64,000 nt of DNA from Astropecten irregularis. Lineage: Eukaryota; Echinodermata; Asteroidea; Paxillosida; Astropectinidae. A model generated the notes under the pieces. It was not told where the DNA came from, did no database searches, and saw nothing but the letters and a program-made list of their open reading frames with translations. The translations under genes were made by a program, and so were the position numbers. Shown one piece after another: positions 1 through 10,568 of the stretch. The stretch covers positions 9,052,001-9,116,000 of the forward strand of contig OZ020244.1 of assembly GCA_963971285.1 (NCBI GenBank), in the 5' to 3' direction. The first letter of the stretch is position 1, and the number at the start of each line of letters is the position of its first letter.

Positions 1-131
1 TGTATTATTTTATTTGATTGATTGGTTTGTTTTAAACAAAAGGATTTACCTTTAAATTTCCCGCCACATCATCCTTACTGACGAAGATTGACTTTCCTTT
101 GTCCAAACATCCACGTACTCATCCACCCTAT

Positions 132-411
132 CGCAATGTCCTGTATGCTACATCTTATACGTGTAACCTGCCACCACGGTTCACTATTTAGGGGAGTCAT
201 CAATTGCCTGCCTATAGCAAGTATACCGCATTGTCATGTATGTACCACCTTATACGTATAACAAGCCACCATGGTTCACTATTTAGGGGAATTATCAATT
301 ACTTCCCTAGCAAGTGCCTCATTGTCCTGTATGCACCAACGCATACGTATCGCTAGCTGCCACAGTTCACTATTTAGGGGAATTATCAATTACTTCCCTA
401 GCAAGTGCCTA
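132..411. repeat. Tandem repeat, three units of about 91-95 bp
   Basis: Three consecutive units begin near 132, 227 and 320. Each carries a stretch like cattgtcctgtatgc, then a tacgtat-type stretch, then ttcactatttagggga and atcaatta. Units two and three are closest to each other (they share the ttccctagcaagtgcct end). No open reading frame goes with them. This is a short minisatellite-like block of unknown origin. Confidence 0.8.
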
Positions 412-1457
412 TAGGTCTTATAGGGAGTAGAATAAACCACCACCATTCATTTAATAATCTATTTCCCATTTCCTGTATTCTAGCCTAAGTCAAACTGAGA
501 AAAAAATAATGATAATAATAAACAGAGCATTTATAATTTGCACAGTATATGGACAGTATAGACCTATTATTACTATTCAAAGGTGCAGATTACTATCCAT
601 GGTCATTGAGCTATCTTAACATTCCTAAAACCCTCTTAACTCCATAGGGAGTACATACAGCCATTTTGTTTTGTTTTTTAGTATTTCCTTTTTTTTGTTT
701 TTTATTTATTTTAGGGGGAAGAAACAATCACCGTTGATCCAATTATCACTTTCCCTTTTCCTGTTTTTCTACGCCTTCAATTATCCTTCGCTTCTTAAAA
801 ATAGAACAATGACTCAGCATTTTTTAAGTATTTCTTTCATTCGTCTTTAATTTTTGGGGGAAGAAACAATCACCGTTGATCCAATTATCACTTTCCCTTT
901 TCCTGTTTTTCTTAACCTTTAATTATCACCTTCCCGGATTAGCAATTACTACCAATTTTAATTAATTCAATTATCAACATCCCCGTTAATTCAATCATTC
1001 ACCCTGACCTCATACATATTCAAATGACCTTGTTAAGGTCAAAGGTCAATGTGTACCATGTATTTGACCTCATACAATGACCTTCCGGTTTTGAGGTCAA
1101 AGGTCAATGTGTTCCATACAGACCCCCCCACTACTGGCAGTATGCTGTGTTTTATTACTTCACATTTACTTCACATCTTCTTGTCATTTTTTATTCTTGT
1201 CATAAGTAGGAGAGTGATTTTACTTGGTTCTACTTCATTTCTGTGCTTTTAATTTATAGCTCGTGCTTGTGCTTTGTATAATTATATTTTAATTTTTAAT
1301 GTTGGCCTGTTCAGTTAATTTTATTAGATTTGACTTAATTTTTCTCTTTTCCTACATATTCCTATATATGTTTTCTTATTGTTTTTATTCCTACCCGGGG
1401 AGTGAATTTTATAATGGACGTTGATGTCTTTGTCACAACCCTAAACTTTGTTTGAAA

Positions 1458-1488
<31 letters not shown>

Positions 1489-1857
1489 AAGGAGGTTCTC
1501 CCCTCCCAGTTCACGATATGGTGAGTACACCGATTAATTTCTTAAAATTATTATTAACCTATTAATTAACTGTTAGGCATACATGGGATTTAGGCCTATG
1601 TGCATTCCAAGCTGTGCAGTGAGTTCTCATTGGTGATCCGTATGTTTCCCCCAAATATGCCGGAGATTAGTAGTAATAAAAGTGGCCTAGAAATGATGAA
1701 TTGCTCCCACATTAGTCCTACATAGTACATGTAGGCCTACATGGTTCCAACTCAAGTCCATCGTGGGTAACAGTAAATTGTGTACTTAATAATTAGTGGG
1801 GTCAAAATAGACTACTGTATAATTGTAGTCATTAACTTAAGGCAGTAGGTCTACATA
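412..1857. other. AT-rich stretch with direct repeats and an AAAT microsatellite; no gene seen
   Basis: A stretch of about 57 bp starting gggggaagaaacaatcaccg is present at about 714-770 and again at about 855-911. Two copies of a motif with aggtcaaaggtcaatgtgt lie at 1036-1054 and 1094-1112. An (AAAT)n tract at about 1457-1489 directly follows sequence resembling the 3' end of a non-LTR retroelement, so a short LINE or SINE tail is possible. No coding similarity is recognised. Confidence 0.6.
1036..1106 (+). promoter_or_regulatory. Two perfect DR1-type direct repeats
   Basis: The 13-mer AGGTCAAAGGTCA occurs at 1036-1048 and again at 1094-1106. This is two AGGTCA half-sites with one spacer base, the known DR1 binding arrangement for RXR, HNF4 and COUP-TF type nuclear receptors. 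Inverted half-sites (tgacct) lie just outside each copy. The two sites are part of a local ~58 bp duplication, so this may be repeat sequence without function. Confidence 0.35.
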
Positions 1858-3172
1858 GGGTATGTTCACACGAGCTGCTAACTTCGCTGCTAAAATATCA
1901 AAGCGGGGGTTCGGTCGTAAAAGCAACTTTAGCTAAAAAAACCACCGAGCGTTCACACGCTAAATTCACGACTGCTAACTGCACAATCAGCGTGTGCAGA
2001 GGTCACGAAACCATTACGTCATTGGTTATAACATCGCTGATCTATCCCGGCTACTTCCGGTAGTTGTTTGAAGAGAAAAAAAACACGTAAACTCCGCGAA
2101 AACAACAACGAACAATAGCTATAAATTATGCAAAAACGACAACGAAATGTTACAAATACGATAGCGAAAAGGACATACTCTGATTTAGCCGCAATGCCCA
2201 CTCTGTCCGCGGCCAAAAATGGCCGTGTGCCCCTTTCTTTTCGGCCGTGGTGGTGTCCCACTTCATTTGAGTTTCTCGCTGCAAAATATGTACTGACTGA
2301 ACATCGGCCGCCGATCCACGGCCACGTGCGTGGTAGCGAGCGCTATGACTGCACTTGACTGTGGAAATTTCGAGATGCCGTGCTGACTTCACTGTGTAGT
2401 TTGCACGTGGTGTGCGTGATGGGTTGTGTGATCGTCGTCGCTTTCAGAAGACTTTTGCACGATAAAATTTTTTATTGTTTTAGATCAAGTATATGGAAAT
2501 TGTAGCTACTTGGCCAAAAGGACAAAATAACCGACTGAAATTCAAGTAAGTTTTACTTGACCAGGAAAAAGCAATTTACGATGATTGGAACGGGACGGTC
2601 AGAATATTTTTACGGAGATCTCGCAAATAACAATGCCGTACATCGTGTACACCGTCACGGTGTTTTTGGAATCGGTGCCTTTCCGTCATTAAAATAAATG
2701 GCCTCGTCGGCCCATGCTTTTGGTCCCAGTTCCCCTAAAATGTACACATACTTGAGGCCAAAGTGCCTTAAAATCATTGAAATTTGATGTCAGCAAGGAC
2801 CGAAGAAGTGACAGCTACACGAACATTAGTATTATACACGCATGTACATGTGACAGTGTATAGTTGTATACCACCATGGCACAACGTGCGTGAGAGGTCG
2901 GCAATACACATCGAGCGGAAGTCATGTTTTCTCTAGCAGGTCAGTTGCGTTCATACGGAAAATCACAGTTAGCAGCGCTGCTAAAGTATCACATTTCACT
3001 GCTAACTCGGAGGAAGCGAAGTTAACTTCACACATTTCTGCTGTTAACTTTCGGACTTAGCAGCGAAGTTAGCAGCGAAGTTGACAGCGAAGTTAGCTAA
3101 AATTGCGTTCCAACGGCCACAATGTTTCGCTGCTAACTTAGCAGCGAAGTTAGCAGCTCGTGTGAACATACC
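1858..3172. mobile_element. Non-autonomous TIR DNA transposon, about 1.3 kb
   Basis: The left end begins gggtatgttcacacgagctg at 1858 and the right end is its reverse complement, finishing at 3172. The inverted homology covers at least 35 bp. The trinucleotide ata lies on both sides, consistent with a 3-bp target duplication. Inside both ends there are many copies of agcagcgaagttag in both orientations, dense at 2960-3160. The interior has no transposase-like frame, so the copy needs an enzyme in trans. GGG/CCC ends and a 3-bp duplication suggest the PIF/Harbinger group, but this is an inference. Confidence 0.8.
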
Positions 3173-3699
3173 CATAGTAGTAGTACTACTACTAATCTAC
3201 TAGCCTTAAGTTATATAGTTAGTCTTAACAAAACTAAGGTGAGAACTACCTACAAAGTTGAAAATGTACTGCTTAGTAGTAGTATTAGCTGGTTTATCAT
3301 AGATCTCCATACCTGTACGAGATATCCAACGGACTGGAACCATGCACTCATTAATGTTCACAACTAAGGTACCCTATACTCGATGTGATTGCCCTAGTAA
3401 TTTGGGGGTCTTTTTTCCACTAAGGATACAAGTCACCTTCACACCCCGTTTTTCGAGTGAGTCGGCACTTAAATGTGTTTGAATCTCCGTTGCGTGCATG
3501 TTGAGTGCTATTTTTTGTGTCATCGATTTCCTTCAACACTGTAAACTCCGAAAACTTTCCCCTTCCCTTGGCCACATGAAAATGGACTTCTTGCACCCCC
3601 CCCCAATCTACCCCAACCTCCACTTCTAATTAAATGAAGACAGGCAGTGTAAATATTTGAGTTAACTGTTTTCTTGGTTTGCAGCTGACCTGTCAGCCG

Positions 3700-5250
3700 A
3701 TGTTTGACATCTGAGCCGCCCACCAGTTCAGATCCGAGTACATCTGGCCCACCCAGTGATATCCCAGTCGTTAATGCCCCTGATGATGCCAGCGATAACC
3801 ATGGCATTACAGTACTGCAGAACAGTAATGAGCACGGATGCAGGCAATGGGACAAGAAACACTTCTGTTATTACTGCGATGTACCCCAAGCCAAGCTGCC
3901 CTGTCATCTGCAGTCATGCCACAAAGAAGAGAGCTTGTCGAGCTTGCATCGGAGACCAACGCTATTGCCCGTAAACGTCTTTTGTTACAACACCGCAATC
4001 TTGGTTATCACAGGTACAACAGTCAGGTTCTTCGTGAAGGTCAATGTGTTCTGATCGTTGGATATAGGCCAAAGCATGTGGCATCCCCTCAGGCCTATGG
4101 ACCATGCATACATTGTTATGGCTATGTGCGGACTGATCTGTGGCGACATGCCTGCCCCTTGAAGCCTGCAGCCCCTTCACAGACTGATGGTGATGGTAGG
4201 AGGGCTGGTGTCGGTGGACGGGTTGCTCACAAGAGTGATTTGTTTAAACCTGCTCCTGTCGGGGTGTATTTCCAGTTGAATCGGGTTCTCAGTCCAATGA
4301 AGAGAGATGAGGTCGCTCTGGTAGTGAAAAATGACACGTTGATTGTAGAATTAGCCAAGCGGGGAAAATATAAAACTCGGGCATGACATCGATCAGCACT
4401 GCTACATCCGCAACATGATCCGTGAATTGGGTCGTCTCGTCCTCCAACTCCGAAAGAACACCCACCAGCCCAATGCATCCCCAGCACTTGACGGATATTG
4501 TGGAGGCCGTTCACCGCATTGCCGGCTTCAGAGAAAAAGACAGTTATATGATGATGTTCCGTCACTGGCACTCAAGATTGGTTATTCGGTCAAGAAATGT
4601 GCTCTCATACTGAAAGGTCTAGCTCTAGAGTCTTGCCAAAAACAAAAAGCCGACTGTGCTGGAGAGTTTGTGCAATTGTGCGAATTGAACTGGCGACACT
4701 GTGTGTCTGAGCACGCGCACAGAACATTGTACCAAGGAAAGCGGAATAAAAGCGTCCCTCTACCGACCAATGCCGATGTGATGAAGATGTCGTCTTTCCT
4801 TCATGACGCTGGCAACCAAATCCGACCGGCTTGGCAGAAATTGAATGATGTCACCGTGTGGTCGAAAAAGTTGCCAAGAGGGGCAACACTGTTCCTGTTT
4901 TTGTCAACAATGAGGCAGTCGCGTGGTTGAATGCTCTGGTCACCAACAGAAACGAAGCTGGAGTTGCCCCTGACAACATCTTCTTCTTCTTCTTCGCCCG
5001 ATGTTGTTACAGAGGGACAGGTCATATTCAAGGATGTGACTGTCTAAAGACATATGCAGATAAGGCTGGCCTTGACAATGCCAGCAGCATCCGTTCCACC
5101 AAACTCCGCAAGCATGTAGCCACTGCAGCTCAAATTCTTGCGGAAACAGCTGGAAACTCTTGCCGACTTCATGGGCAATGATTTGAGGGTACATCGCGAG
5201 TATTACCAGTTGCCGGATACTGTACAACTGAATCTTTTGTAGAATTAGAG
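3700..5250 (+). pseudogene. Tyrosine-recombinase-like gene (Crypton-like), frame-broken
   Basis: Reading frames chained across this stretch give one protein family. It starts with a low-complexity Ser/Pro segment, a zinc finger (FCYYC...HLQSCH, about 3865-3930) and a second CxxC...HxC finger (CIHCYGYVRTDLWRHAC, about 4105-4155). A central helical region contains GKY, ELGRLVLQLRK (about 4420-4455) and SLALKIGYSVKKCA (about 4560-4600). The C-terminus has STKLRKHVAT (about 5095-5125) and then MGNDLRVHREYY (about 5170-5205), resembling the Arg-box and the GH...Y box of tyrosine recombinases. The usual GH is GN here. At least five frame changes (near 3930, 4385, 4490, 4850 and 5160) make it a pseudogene. 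No TIRs are visible, as expected for Crypton-type elements. A domesticated relative is the alternative. Confidence 0.55.
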
Positions 5251-5528
5251 TATTATTTATCACTTGTATTTTTTTGTCTTGGCAAGTTATTCGGGTCTTC
5301 ACCAATTTTGTGGAATCGACATATTTGACAATTGTGCAATTTCTTGATATTGACCACCTCAGGGCCAAAAAGACCCAAATTTATAATTGTGCAATTTGTA
5401 TTTTTGGGGTAAGGTTGGACATTCAGGGGTAATCTAGGATATTTGAATTGACTTATATTTTGTGTATTTGTATTAACCTTGTAAAGTCAGAGTTCCTATA
5501 TTTGTATTAATAACTTTAAACCAGAAAA
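5251..5528. other. AT-rich spacer; no feature recognised
   Basis: This is the sequence between the recombinase remnant and the first Helitron-like frame. It contains no repeat or frame that I recognise; the Helitron 5' terminus is not identifiable. Confidence 0.5.
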
Positions 5529-6318
5529 TTGATTTTCCTGCGTTTTACTGACAGAGTTCTCACAAATACTTCATACCGAAATAGGCTTATTAGCAATATT
5601 CAACGAAAATATCACAGTAGTGGGAAATATAGGAGTTATTTCATACAAGCTGCCACAGAAGGGTATCAGAGAAAAATTGCACAGCGCCAACACTGGAGAC
5701 GTTGTATGGATAATGTGACCAAAGCTTTCAAACAAGATATTTCTATGGGTCCACAGTATGTGTGTACATCATGCCAGAAGCTTTTGTTTAGGAAACAAGT
5801 TGTCAAATGTAATAAGAAGAAATACAAGGATGAAAGTTGTATCTCAGAGCAGTATCTTCATACATGTAGTAATCAATGTTCACCACAATATGCCATAGCA
5901 GCTTCCAGTAGGTCTTGTTTGTGGATATGTTAAACTTGTCATAGAAGATTACTTAGTAAAATAAAACCTGCAGAAGCATGTGTGAATGATTTGAGATTGA
6001 TCAATATTCCTGAGGAACTTGCATGTTAAAATGTTTTAGAAGAACATCTGATTGCAATCCATTTATCATTCATGAAACTTCTTGCATAACCGAAGGGTGG
6101 ACAGCATGGCATGATGGGTCCAGTAGTGTGTGTTCCATCAAATATAACAGACACAGTGATAGTTTTTCCGAGAGCTGAACAAAGTAATGAAATGATTCGT
6201 GTTAAGTTGAAAAGGAAATTATCATATAAGGGATATTACCAGTATCAATTTGTGAACAGGCAACATGTTGAGTGTGCATTACACTATCTGAAACATAATA
6301 ATAAACGGTTTGAGATAT
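5529..6318 (+). pseudogene. Helitron Rep/helicase gene, N-terminal part
   Basis: Translations match the N-terminal region usual for animal Helitron polyproteins. The first frame (5529-5933) contains an R-rich segment and a YVCTSCQKLLFRKQVV zinc-binding motif. After a broken stretch, 6111-6318 reads as the GPVVCVPSNI segment and a KRKLSYKGYYQYQFV segment. The reading is interrupted by stops and frame changes between about 5930 and 6110, then cut by an inserted miniature element at 6319. The continuation lies beyond 7226. Confidence 0.75.
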
Positions 6319-7225
6319 GGGCTCGTATTCATAAAAACTAGCAGATGCTTCTAAGTAAATACTTCTAATTAGTACTTTTTTCTCAAAGTATTTAGCAGAG
6401 GGTGAAGCTTATACTTGATTTCATATTCATAAAACGAGCATTTGGTACAGAATGCTAGACTTGGAAACTTCAAGCTAATGCTTTGTGGTTTTGTGGTAGG
6501 GTACCTATTCAATTGCCAGTGGAATACGGATTGGGTTGACGTTAATGCGATTACATGAGTAATTTTAGTGAATAAACCATTGTCGGAGCAAGACGCTCAG
6601 TGCAGGCAAACAGTTGGACCAATGGGTGGATCTAGCCTTCACTAAACAGGGGGAGGGGGGGGGGATAATCAGAAATTGCGATTTCGTTGAAATCAAGTCC
6701 TAAACCGAACCAATACATTGGTCTGCGCTAAACCCCGCAAAACCTCCCTCTAGGATCGCCACTGGAACCATTCCACAAGGTAACATCAAGCAGCATGTCA
6801 GACGAAGATGTGACGGGTAGCTAGCCAGTCCACATTTTCTTCATCAAAACGATAAAAACGCATGAAGTACTATTGCCAACACAACTGCCTGACATTATAA
6901 ACATTTTATTTCCTCCCTGTACCTTCCACAAGTTCCATGTAGAAAGTCATGTCAAGCACAAGTAATCACAACGACGTTTAAGCCTGGTCTGGAGCAATTT
7001 CCAAGGATATGCTTGTAGTTTATGCTTAATACTACTCTTTATGAATACGAATTGAAGGAGATGCTTCCACTTTTAGTATCTGCTCGGTGTCTTGAAGGAG
7101 ATACTTTTACTTGAGGCATGTGCTTAAAAGTATAAGCATATCCTTCCCTTTTTATGAATATGGTGCGTGCTAAATACTTGACAAGTGAAGTAAAAGCATG
7201 TGCTACGTTTTTATGAATACCAGCC
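6319..7225. mobile_element. Miniature TIR element inserted in the Helitron
   Basis: The left end gggctcgtattcataaaaac and the right end (reverse complement ggctggtattcataaaaac) form imperfect TIRs. The subterminal sequence is rich in agtatttgctt-like words, as in the elements at 15488 and 29949. It carries no coding frame and separates two blocks of Helitron coding sequence. No clean target duplication is visible; the ends have probably decayed. Confidence 0.65.
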
Positions 7226-8642
7226 GGCTGCAGCCCTTGAAATTAACAGTGAGTAGGAGAATCCAAAACCAGATGATGCAGAAGATGAGGAAAATGTAGC
7301 TGATGTCAAAGAGGAAGTTGATGAGACTAATGGCATTAGTAGAGATGATTAACAAAGAAGTGATGATGACGAAACGAAACGGATGATAACCGTTTGAATG
7401 GCTTGGCATTAGATACTTGTCTTCAACCAGTTGATATAGGACAAGAAGTGTTGTGTTTGTGTGTTGCTCCTAGTGAAGGCAATAGCCCAATCAGCATTTT
7501 GATGGAACAGGGTAATGAGGAGAAAAAGTGCTTTCCTGCATTATTTCCAACGGGCCAACCACCTTTTCATGACAGGCGCAATGTGACTATAACACTCTGT
7601 AGATATTTCCAAAACAGATTAATAAATGTTGATCATAGATTTGCAAAGAGCACCCAATATATTTTTTATGCACAGTATTTATCGGAGATTCAAAAAGTCA
7701 TGTCTAGTGTGTCTATTGCAATGCGTAAAGGTTCAGACAAGAAGCGGGGTGGAGAGAAAATCAGTGCGAGAGAAATCAATGACACAAATAGATTGAGTGA
7801 TATCTTGAAGTCTGATAGTGGTTACAAATTCCTGAAACCTATTCGCGGTACACCTCCATATTGGCAAGCAACACAGAAGGATGTATTGGCTATGGTCAGA
7901 CAGTTAGGAATACCAACCTTGTTTCGTTCATTTGCTGCAGCTGATATGCGATGGCCTGAAGTTATCAATACAATTCTGAGACAGCAAGGTGATTCAAAAA
8001 GAAGATAAATTATGAGTGAATGTAAAGAGGCTCAGATGTTATTGAAATCTGTATGGACTGCAATAAAGAATAATGAAAATGAGCGGATTACAACTTATGA
8101 ACTGTTTGCAAGTACTAACATAACAAAGAAAGACTTTGATAAAGCTAATCATGCCATGAGTACTAGATGCAGTGTTGTATATAAGAGGGAACCACAAGAT
8201 GTATGGGTTAATCTGCACAATCCTTACTTAATTAGATGTTGGAATGCTAATATTGATATTCAGTATATATGTGATGCCTCTGCTTGGGGTGTCTAAAGCT
8301 GAAAGTGAAATGGGTGCACTTTTGTCTCAAGCTCAGGCTGAAGCAAAAACAAAAACAGGAAACATGAATGCCAGAGAAAGCATGAAAGAAATTGGAACTG
8401 TCTATCTGCACAATCGTGAGGTGTCAGCACAAGAAGCAGTGTATCGTGTTTGTAAGTTGAGATTGAAGGAACGTTCAAGAAAAGTACCTGTTGGAGAAAA
8501 TCGGATCAGAATGAGTTTGCCACTCAGTGTTATTAAAAACAAATCAGAGGATGATGATGACAATATCTGGATGACTAGCAGAATTGATCGATACTTAGCA
8601 AGACCAAAGAATAAAAGATTTGAAGGAATGTGCCTGGCTTAA
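7226..8642 (+). pseudogene. Helitron-like N (Rep) region with the nuclease core deleted
   Basis: 7394-8008 encodes the segment CFPALFPTGQPPFHDRR, then FNRL-type and RFAKSTQYIFYAQYL motifs, and ends AADMRWPEVINTILRQ, all typical of the helitron_like_N domain. 8012-8642 continues with a [24 protein letters not shown] segment, then a frame change near 8290, then ISKAESEMG and [17 protein letters not shown]. In the known family a long segment with the HUH motif and catalytic tyrosines lies between WPEVI and the later part. Here the two are joined almost directly near 8000-8030, so the nuclease core has been deleted. This copy cannot encode its own replication initiator. Confidence 0.8.
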
Positions 8643-9421
8643 TTTTGCTCTGAATATAGGGTGATATATAACAACGCAAAACAAAGTCGTACAAAAGTGT
8701 TCAAATTGAGGAATAACTTGGGTTATAATTATACAGAAACGTACTCGAACAGATCGAGCAGTAATCAGATTTCCTAGATTTTCAATGGCTAAGAGTCCTG
8801 AGAAATCACAGTATGTTACAGTTGTATCTGCCTTATCGTATTGACATGCAGTTGAAGCCCCAGCAGTTTGATACTTATGAACAATTTTGCCTAAATGGTA
8901 GTGTAAAACTCATATGTGAGTCGGTAAAATTTGTTTTTTGGAAAGTAATCGCTCTTTGTATGAGGAAAATGCAGAGTCTTTAATTAACGCTGAGATAATG
9001 TTAGAGAAATTAGGTTCGCAAGAAGATGCTTGGGCAATGATAGCTCCAGAAACAGACCAAGATAGACTTGAATGCCAGAGAAAACCTCAACCACAGGATG
9101 AAGATAGTGAAAATGAATTTGATATTCCTGATTTGAAATCTAATAAGGACAACAAGGTGAAATGTACAATTGAACCTCATGCACTGAAGGTATCCAAACA
9201 CGAGGCAATGAATTTGATGAGATGCTTGAATTGTAAACAAAAGCAAGTATTCTACAAGGTCAGACAATGGTGGAAATCCTGATCCATTCCATGTATTTGT
9301 TACTGGTGGTGCTGGTACTGGTACTATTTATTATGAAGCAGCAAGGCTATTTGGTACTATTTATTATGAAGCAGCAAGGCTATTTGAAAGAATGATGAAG
9401 AATCCTGATGATGTGTCTGTA
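8643..9421 (+). pseudogene. Helitron linker and start of the PIF1-type helicase
   Basis: The frames 8740-8930 read as RTDRAVIRFPRFSMAKSPEK and LYLPYR segments typical of the Helitron linker. 8938-9282 carries an acidic linker, and 9300-9385 carries the Walker A region GGAGTG. The family has GKS or GKT after GGAGT; here the lysine codon is gone (GGAGTGTIYY). A 33 bp segment (9320-9352) is tandemly duplicated in frame at 9353-9385. The gene stops at about 9421 because a LINE is inserted; helicase motif Ia onward resumes near 12533. Confidence 0.75.
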
Positions 9422-10568
9422 AGCAGAAGAGGTGGACGACATATCCACAACAGAAACTGTTCTTTTGGATCACGGAATGAACTTTCCACAAGATTTGTAT
9501 ACTCTCAAAAGCATGCGGGCAGAATTCCAGTCATTATTAGTCATTCTAGAGAACCATCATGCTCTAATAAGAAGGAGCGCCCATGGCCGGACAACTTGGT
9601 GTCCATACCAAGGCCGGCAAGGAATGATGAACTGAGTGTCCACTTGTGGAACTGCAACTCATTGAGAAATAAAACTATCATCATGTCCGATTACATAATT
9701 GAAAACAATGTTGACATTATGTTTCTGACTGAGACCTGGCTGAATAGTGAAGATCCTGTTGTAATCAAAGAAAGCACTCCGACAGGTAATACTTTCATTA
9801 ATGCACCGCGAGGCGGCAATGACGTTCATGGAGGAATTGCTGTTATTTTCAAAACTGGACTTAATATTTCTAGCATCAATATTGAACCCACCGAACATAC
9901 AACATATGAAAGAATCTGCGTTACTGATCCTCGTAAATCAGTATGCTATATTGCGATATATAGACCTCCACCATCCTCGAAGAATCGTTTAAAGACTGCA
10001 GATTTCCTTGATGAGTTTGACGAGTTGGTGAAGGAGTTATCGGCACGTTCTGGTAGAATTCTCCTCCTCGGCGATTTCAACGTGCATGTTGATGTTCCGA
10101 GTAAGCCAGATGCAGCACAGTTTCTGACATCTTTTGAAGAAGCAGGACTTCATCAACATATAAGTGAACGGACTCATAGACACGACCTCATTATCTCCAG
10201 AAGCAGCGACTTTCTTGTTAAGGACTGTCAAGTCACGGATAAACTTTACTCTGATCACTGTTTTCTTAGTTGTGTCATTGATACAACCAAGCCTGCATTG
10301 CAGAATGTAACTTCCTTTTCTCGCAATCTGAGGAGACTGGATAAGGAGGCCTTAATCTCAGGCATCACAGAAACGTTTGCAGACTTTCCATTTGAGGGTT
10401 CCGTTGATGATCAGACTCACTTCTACAACATTTCCGTCTCCCAAGTCCGGCCACTAAAAGGGTTCACAAGTTTCGTTTTCATCCGCCGTGGTATACAGAA
10501 GAGGTTTACAAGGCAAGATGTGAAAGGCGTAAAGATTATGGAAGAAGGAACCATCAAATGGAAACCGT
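9422..10568 (+). pseudogene. L2/CR1-like LINE: endonuclease domain
   Basis: The frame from about 9600 to 10440 is an apurinic/apyrimidinic-type endonuclease. Visible motifs in order are LWNCNSLRNK, the TETWL motif near 9730, YRPPP near 9960, LLLGDFNVHVD near 10065-10090 and SDHC near 10250. The domain would nick target DNA to prime reverse transcription. A frame change near 10440 and another near 10570 separate it from the reverse transcriptase frame. The 5' boundary within the Helitron is approximate, and no target duplication is obvious. Confidence 0.85.

Noticed and set aside
3520..3855. 111-residue minus-strand frame overlapping the recombinase remnant
   Set aside because: It is antisense to the zinc-finger/recombinase frames and has no recognisable domain; the plus-strand reading explains the sequence.
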